A stretch of 9,972 bases of DNA from positions 1 through 9,972 of the forward strand of contig JALRIQ010000300.1 of NCBI GenBank assembly GCA_023277325.1. The letters are read 5' to 3'. This document shows positions 6,168-9,972 of the stretch, piece by piece; the first letter of the stretch is position 1; every line of letters begins with the position of its first letter. The notes under the pieces are model-generated. The model saw only the letters and a list, made by a program, of their open reading frames with translations, was not told where the DNA came from and made no database searches. The position numbers and the translations under genes were made by a program. The stretch is from Bacteroidia bacterium. Its GTDB lineage: Bacteria; Bacteroidota; Bacteroidia; UBA8524.

Positions 6168-6902
6168 TTACTCGTCGAAAGTTTTCGCTGAGTTGACTAC
6201 GAGGCGATTGATTTCTTTCATTTCCCTGGCACTCAGATAGCGCCATTTGCCAACACCAATGTCGAGCTTCACATTCATGATACGCACCCGTTTCAGCTTG
6301 GTGACTTCATAGCCGAGGTATTCGCACATGCGCCGAATTTGGCGGTTTAATCCCTGCGTGAGAACTATGCGAAAGCTATTTGCGCTAGTTTGTTCAACCT
6401 CACATTTGCGGGTCACTGTGTCGAGAATGGGAATACCATTGCTCATCTTTTGTACAAAGGCCGCATTGATGGGCTTATTCACCGTAACCAAATATTCTTT
6501 CTCGTGGTTATTTCGCGCGCGGAGGATTTTATTGACAATATCTCCGTCGTTGGTGAGGAAAATCAACCCCTCGCTGGGTTTGTCCAATCGGCCAATCGGG
6601 AAGATGCGTTTGGGATAACCGATATAATCGAGAATATTATTTTTCTCTCTTTTGGTATCAGTGGTGCAAACGATGCCTACCGGTTTGTTGAAAGCGATGT
6701 ATACAAACTCTTCTTTGGGAGGAGAAACCAGTCGTCCGTTTACCTTCACCTGGTCTCCAACTTGCACTTTGGTGCCCATTTCAGGGATTTTCCCGTTGAT
6801 GGTTACTTTCCCTTCGGCAATCAGGGTATCTGCGGCTCTTCTGGAACAGAAGCCTACTTCACTGAGGTATTTGTTGATTCGAACGCCTGAAGTTTCACTC
6901 AT
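6168..6902 (-). CDS. rluF: RluF-type 23S rRNA pseudouridine synthase
   Basis: A member of the RsuA/RluB/E/F pseudouridine synthase family, which converts specific rRNA uridines to pseudouridine. Residues 7-55 ([16 protein letters not shown] onwards) are an N-terminal S4 RNA-binding domain. The catalytic domain has [10 protein letters not shown] (71-80), the active-site aspartate D107 in [20 protein letters not shown], and the family's C-terminal [17 protein letters not shown] (184-200). The close relation to RluF (E. coli target U2604 of 23S rRNA) is suggested by the HEKEYLV and RQIRRMC regions; RluB/RluE-like specificity cannot be excluded. I start it at the ATG at 6902 (244 residues). An upstream in-frame TTG at 6929 would add nine residues, but it overlaps the likely -7 promoter box and so should lie upstream of the RNA start. 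fbp follows after 49 bp on the same strand. Confidence 0.92.
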   Translation of the reverse strand: MSETSGVRINKYLSEVGFCSRRAADTLIAEGKVTINGKIPEMGTKVQVGDQVKVNGRLVSPPKEEFVYIAFNKPVGIVCTTDTKREKNNILDYIGYPKRIFPIGRLDKPSEGLIFLTNDGDIVNKILRARNNHEKEYLVTVNKPINAAFVQKMSNGIPILDTVTRKCEVEQTSANSFRIVLTQGLNRQIRRMCEYLGYEVTKLKRVRIMNVKLDIGVGKWRYLSAREMKEINRLVVNSAKTFDE

Positions 6903-6926
6903 ATAAAATGGTTGCCAATGAGGGCA

Positions 6927-6934
6927 CAAATTTA
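6927..6934 (-). promoter_or_regulatory. Putative -7 box of rluF
   Basis: On the minus strand this reads TAAATTTG, an exact TAnnTTTG match, 24 nt before the ATG at 6902; RNA would start near 6921. The only TTTG further upstream (6946-6949) is 11 bp away, too close for a normal -33 element. The last three bases of this box are the TTG codon that would otherwise be the longest possible rluF start. Confidence 0.5.
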
Positions 6935-7245
6935 ATCAAGTCGGCCAAAGGTCATACGGTAAGTATTAACCACCTTTAATACCGCCAAAAGGAAATGCCT
7001 AATGTGATTCGAAAGATTCTGAGCTGGGGAGCCTTGCAGGATTCGAATAAAGTGAGTCAATTCATTCACTCCGAAATGGCTGCATTTTTTTTTAAGTGTT
7101 CACCAAAATTCTATCTAACATTAGAAATATTGAAAGGAAATATAAACCGAGAACGCAAAGGTTTTCACTAACCTCTAAATGAACACCAGGTAATTAGGAA
7201 TTCCTATCAAAAGTGGTGATTTTTACACCTTCAATAAGCCCAAAT
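6935..7245. other. Intergenic region of about 310 bp between rluF and the secreted repeat protein
   Basis: This divergent gap should hold the promoters of rluF and of the large secreted protein. I find no TTTG on the plus strand here, so no exact -7 box for the latter. Visible structures are a 7-bp stem with one G-T pair (7051-7057 with 7064-7070), a run of nine T (7085-7093) and a 12-bp palindrome TAGGAATTCCTA (7195-7206) about 40 bp before the next ATG. There is no tRNA-like fold and no convincing gene apart from the doubtful 58-codon frame listed separately. Confidence 0.5.
6995..7171 (+). CDS. Doubtful 58-residue open frame in the intergenic gap
   Basis: An ATG preceded closely by AAAAGGAA opens 58 codons ending in TAA. 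The peptide begins MPNVIRKILSWGALQD, contains AAFFFKC in the middle (the FFF is encoded by the run of nine T) and ends basic (NRERKGFH). I do not recognise it. Against it: the purine-rich start motif lies almost on top of the ATG, most genes here do not use such motifs, and composition in the second half looks non-coding. It may be chance, or a remnant of a decayed gene whose frame the T run would disturb easily. Confidence 0.15.
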   Translation: MPNVIRKILSWGALQDSNKVSQFIHSEMAAFFFKCSPKFYLTLEILKGNINRERKGFH

Positions 7246-9972
7246 ATGATCCGGATAGTTTTCGTCCTTTTCGCTTGTTTCTTTTTTTCAATTCAGACAC
7301 GTGCTGCATTGTCGGTGCCCACACTTAACGAACCAGCCAATGGGGATACAGCAGTAGGGCATACCCCTCAGTTGAAGCTACAACCTCAATTTCAGAATTA
7401 TATTTTTGAGTTTGAAATCGCGGATAATGCTTCCTTTTCGAATTCTACTTTTTACGCGTCAAACAATTATTACTATTATGTCAATTCAGCTTTAGCGTTT
7501 TCGACCACGTATTATTGGCGGGCTAGGGTTAAAACAGCGACAGATTCGTCTGCATGGACCTCTGCCTGGAGTTTTAAAACAAGCGGCAAAGTCGAATTGC
7601 TCTATCCTGGAGCTACCTCCAATAATTGGGTCTCCGGACAATATTTTTCTTGCCACCGAACAGTAGATTCAGCATATATTTTCGAATTTGACACAGTAAG
7701 CACCTTCAACTCGGGGGAGAAGTTTGCGGTATCTATTCCGGATACCGGGACAGCCTTCTATACCGAGGTTCAAAACCTCAACCTGCTTTTTGGTAAAACC
7801 TATTATTGGCGTGCCAGATCTTATACAGGAACGGACAGCAGTGCCTGGAGTGAAACGCGATCTGGTTATACCCGCGACTCTGTTACTTTAAGTTTACCTA
7901 ACCCAATTTATGTTCACCCTACGACAGTTCAATTAAAATATTCAGGTGGTGGAGCAGTTTATTATATTACTGAAATAGACACTAGCACTGGGTTTAATAC
8001 CGTTGAACTTCAGCGGGATACCGTTTATGGTACCTTCGGAACTACCGTGCAGTATTTAAAATACAATACCACCTATTACTGGCGGGTTAAGATGTTCAAT
8101 GCACGGGATACGTCGCGCTGGTCCCAGGTCTGGAACTTTAAAACGGTGAAGTATGATAATACGAACATGACGGTTTATAGAGACCCAGATCCTGAAATTA
8201 TTGTCCGTAAGCCAGAACTCGACTTCGTTGAATATTATGCCTTTGAATACGATACGGTAAATACCTTTAATAGCCCTTTTCTGGTGCAACGGGAATCCAC
8301 CGGAGAAGACACCCTTCGTAACCTATTGTTCGGGAAAACCTATTATCTGCGCTACCGGGCCATGCATCAAAAGGATACGAGCGGTTGGACCCGAATCAGA
8401 GCGGTCAATATCAGCCGTTTTCCTACTCCTTACCGTCCATTTCACAACGCCACGGATGTAAAGGTTCATGATAGCCTCACCTGGGATTTTTTTGTTTATG
8501 GTGTCTCGGGATTTCAAATTCAGTGCGATACTTCTTCAGATTTTAGTTCAGCAATTGCTCTAGATACGGTAATCGATATGGCGACTGCAATGAATTTAAG
8601 AGGCATCATCAATGGAAACAATTGGTTGTTCAATCAGAAGTATTATTGGAGGATACGCATGTGGCATGATGAAGATACCAGCGATTGGTCGGATGTGAAT
8701 ATTCAACGCAGCTTTACTACGATAGCCAAGCCCACTCTGGTTAAACCTTATAATGGACCCTTACTGCCGCCAGGAACGGATCCATTATTTACCTGGGATC
8801 CAATTCCTGGGGTTCCTAATTACCGCTTACAGCTTGATACCAATGAAAATCTCAATTCTGCAAATAGGATAGATACCTTGATACCTGAATCGGCATTAGG
8901 GACATGGTATAAACGTTATCTCTTATTTGGAACCCGCTATTATTGGCGTGTTAAGTCAATCGACACCTATGATTCTTCGGAGTGGTCAGATACCTGGTCA
9001 TTTGATGTCCGTGATAAAGTCAGACTCGATTGGCCAAAAAACAATGCGGTGAACTATTCGCCCGGATTAACGCTTGATTGGAGGTCGCAATCAGGTACCG
9101 AGGGTTATATTCTTTGGGTAAGTGAAGACTCTACCTTCCAAACTTATGTAGAGGTAACGGATACAGTGAGCAATCCATTTTTCGCTTACCCTGATGCAAG
9201 TATCTATAAGTTCAGCACACCTTATTTCTGGAAGGTGAAAGTATTCCATGCTTTGGATACGGGCGAATGGTCGGAGATATGGAAATTCACGGTACGTGAT
9301 AGAGTTGCGCCAACCTTGATTAGTCCTGCAAATGGCGCTACAAATGTCCCCGTAACAGAACGCTTAAAATGGAACAGTTATTCCGGAGCAGCCTCTTACC
9401 GGTATCAATTGGCAACGGATAGTCTCTTCACCCAATTAATCCATAACCAGGCGATCGTCGGCACTGGAAGCAATAGCCTTTCACTGCAGCCGTCTACGAC
9501 TTACTACTGGCATGTAATAGGAAGAAATTTAGATGGGAAAGAGTTTGGTGAGTATTCAGAAACTTGGAGTTTTACCACTGATTCAGGATTAAAAGCACCT
9601 ACTTTGTTGAGTCCGGCCAATGGGGCTACACTCAATGTACTTTCACCAAAATTCACCTGGATTGGTGATGGAGGAGTTTACCAGTTCGAACTTGCAGAAA
9701 GTCCGCTAATGGCTAACCCTTTAGTTTATTCGACCAGCAATGAAACGTATACGGCTACGTCCTTGAAATACGGCAGAAATTATTGGTGGAGAGTGCGTTC
9801 TGTTGTAGGTCCGGTGCTTGGTCCGTGGAGTGAAATATGGACATTCGGCTTGCAAGACCCTAATAGTGTAGAGGAGTTGCAGAAACAATCTGTGATTTTC
9901 CCGAACCCTTCATCAGGAGCATTTACCCTGCAAACGCAAAACAAACCTATAGATTTAAAAATGTTTAATGCA
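7246..9972 (+). CDS. Secreted multi-FN3-repeat protein with T9SS sorting domain, 3' end cut off
   Basis: The frame is open for 909 codons to the window end. Residues 1-20 are a signal peptide (MIR, then a hydrophobic core of V, L, F and A, then TRA before the likely cut). Nine fibronectin-III-like units follow, each marked by a strand of type TYYWRxR/K and, about ten residues later, D-S-x-W-S. The W of the marker falls at 91, 188, 279, 468, 567, 662, 755 and 848, with L at 368 in the fourth unit. Units 1, 8 and 9 begin with PTLxxPANGxT. From 883 VIFPNPSSGAFTL starts a type A T9SS (Por) C-terminal sorting domain, which directs export across the outer membrane; its end lies beyond the window. 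No enzyme domain is visible, so an adhesive or structural surface role is inferred. There is no Shine-Dalgarno before the ATG. Surface anchoring after sorting is typical of the family, not shown here. Confidence 0.9.
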   Translation, partial: MIRIVFVLFACFFFSIQTRAALSVPTLNEPANGDTAVGHTPQLKLQPQFQNYIFEFEIADNASFSNSTFYASNNYYYYVNSALAFSTTYYWRARVKTATDSSAWTSAWSFKTSGKVELLYPGATSNNWVSGQYFSCHRTVDSAYIFEFDTVSTFNSGEKFAVSIPDTGTAFYTEVQNLNLLFGKTYYWRARSYTGTDSSAWSETRSGYTRDSVTLSLPNPIYVHPTTVQLKYSGGGAVYYITEIDTSTGFNTVELQRDTVYGTFGTTVQYLKYNTTYYWRVKMFNARDTSRWSQVWNFKTVKYDNTNMTVYRDPDPEIIVRKPELDFVEYYAFEYDTVNTFNSPFLVQRESTGEDTLRNLLFGKTYYLRYRAMHQKDTSGWTRIRAVNISRFPTPYRPFHNATDVKVHDSLTWDFFVYGVSGFQIQCDTSSDFSSAIALDTVIDMATAMNLRGIINGNNWLFNQKYYWRIRMWHDEDTSDWSDVNIQRSFTTIAKPTLVKPYNGPLLPPGTDPLFTWDPIPGVPNYRLQLDTNENLNSANRIDTLIPESALGTWYKRYLLFGTRYYWRVKSIDTYDSSEWSDTWSFDVRDKVRLDWPKNNAVNYSPGLTLDWRSQSGTEGYILWVSEDSTFQTYVEVTDTVSNPFFAYPDASIYKFSTPYFWKVKVFHALDTGEWSEIWKFTVRDRVAPTLISPANGATNVPVTERLKWNSYSGAASYRYQLATDSLFTQLIHNQAIVGTGSNSLSLQPSTTYYWHVIGRNLDGKEFGEYSETWSFTTDSGLKAPTLLSPANGATLNVLSPKFTWIGDGGVYQFELAESPLMANPLVYSTSNETYTATSLKYGRNYWWRVRSVVGPVLGPWSEIWTFGLQDPNSVEELQKQSVIFPNPSSGAFTLQTQNKPIDLKMFNA
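9892..9972 (+). other. Start of the T9SS type A C-terminal sorting domain
   Basis: Residues 883-909 of the repeat protein. The motif FPNPSSGAFTL is the first conserved strand of this sorting domain, which usually runs about 70-90 residues and ends at the protein C-terminus. Roughly 45-60 residues should therefore lie past the window edge. Its presence implies that a Por secretion machinery is encoded elsewhere in the genome. Confidence 0.85.

Noticed and set aside
6390..6890. A 166-residue plus-strand frame opposite rluF
   Set aside because: It is a shadow of the S4 and pseudouridine synthase coding sequence with no family features.
7051..7093. Stem-loop followed by nine T as a rho-independent terminator
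   Set aside because: The stem is short (7 bp with one G-T pair), 14 bases separate it from the T run, and no plus-strand gene ends just upstream that would need it.
7195..7206. 12-bp palindrome TAGGAATTCCTA upstream of the secreted protein
   Set aside because: A perfect 12-bp palindrome is expected a couple of times in 10 kb by chance. It is mentioned in the intergenic entry but not claimed as an operator.
8056..8517. Minus-strand frames of 64-77 residues within the repeat protein gene
   Set aside because: They are shadows of the open frame, which is intact through the whole region.

Overview
The window looks like a Bacteroidota (Bacteroidetes) chromosome. The evidence is a long secreted protein at the right edge that runs into a type IX secretion (T9SS, Por) C-terminal sorting domain, start codons that mostly lack Shine-Dalgarno sequences, and several TAnnTTTG -7 promoter boxes, the form used by the main sigma factor of this phylum. 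I cannot fix the class or order from the sequence alone. The content is mostly housekeeping. I see no insertion sequence, CRISPR array, tRNA, rRNA or phage gene.

Left part (1-2169, minus strand): a VWA-domain protein followed by a MoxR/magnesium-chelatase-like AAA+ ATPase that runs off the left edge. The two are separated by 2 nt and are presumably one ATPase/metal-dependent adaptor unit. Facing away from them across a 92-bp gap is a plus-strand pair: a small thioredoxin-fold protein with a CGNC active site, and a 79-residue acidic protein starting 2 nt after it. The gap holds a perfect 18-bp palindrome.

Middle (2811-6929): minus-strand metabolic and RNA-modification genes in the transcription order rluF-like pseudouridine synthase, fbp (fructose-1,6-bisphosphatase), a lysC-type aspartate kinase (ATGA overlap with fbp) and folK. 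A plus-strand gene for a small membrane-anchored acidic protein is wedged between the aspartate kinase and folK. Packing is extreme: the two convergent pairs overlap by 8 and 4 bp, and the divergent folK/acidic-protein starts lie 4 to 28 bp apart, so transcripts from the two strands must overlap.

Right part (6935-9972): a gap of about 310 bp with no convincing gene, then a plus-strand gene open to the window end. It encodes at least 909 residues: a signal peptide, nine fibronectin-III-like repeats spaced 89-100 residues apart, and the beginning of a T9SS sorting domain. It is probably a cell-surface or secreted, adhesin-like protein.

The strongest candidates for something undescribed are the CGNC thioredoxin/small acidic protein pair with its palindrome, the non-canonical P-loop ATPase/VWA pair, and the interleaved arrangement around folK. 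None amounts to a clearly novel system from sequence reading alone.
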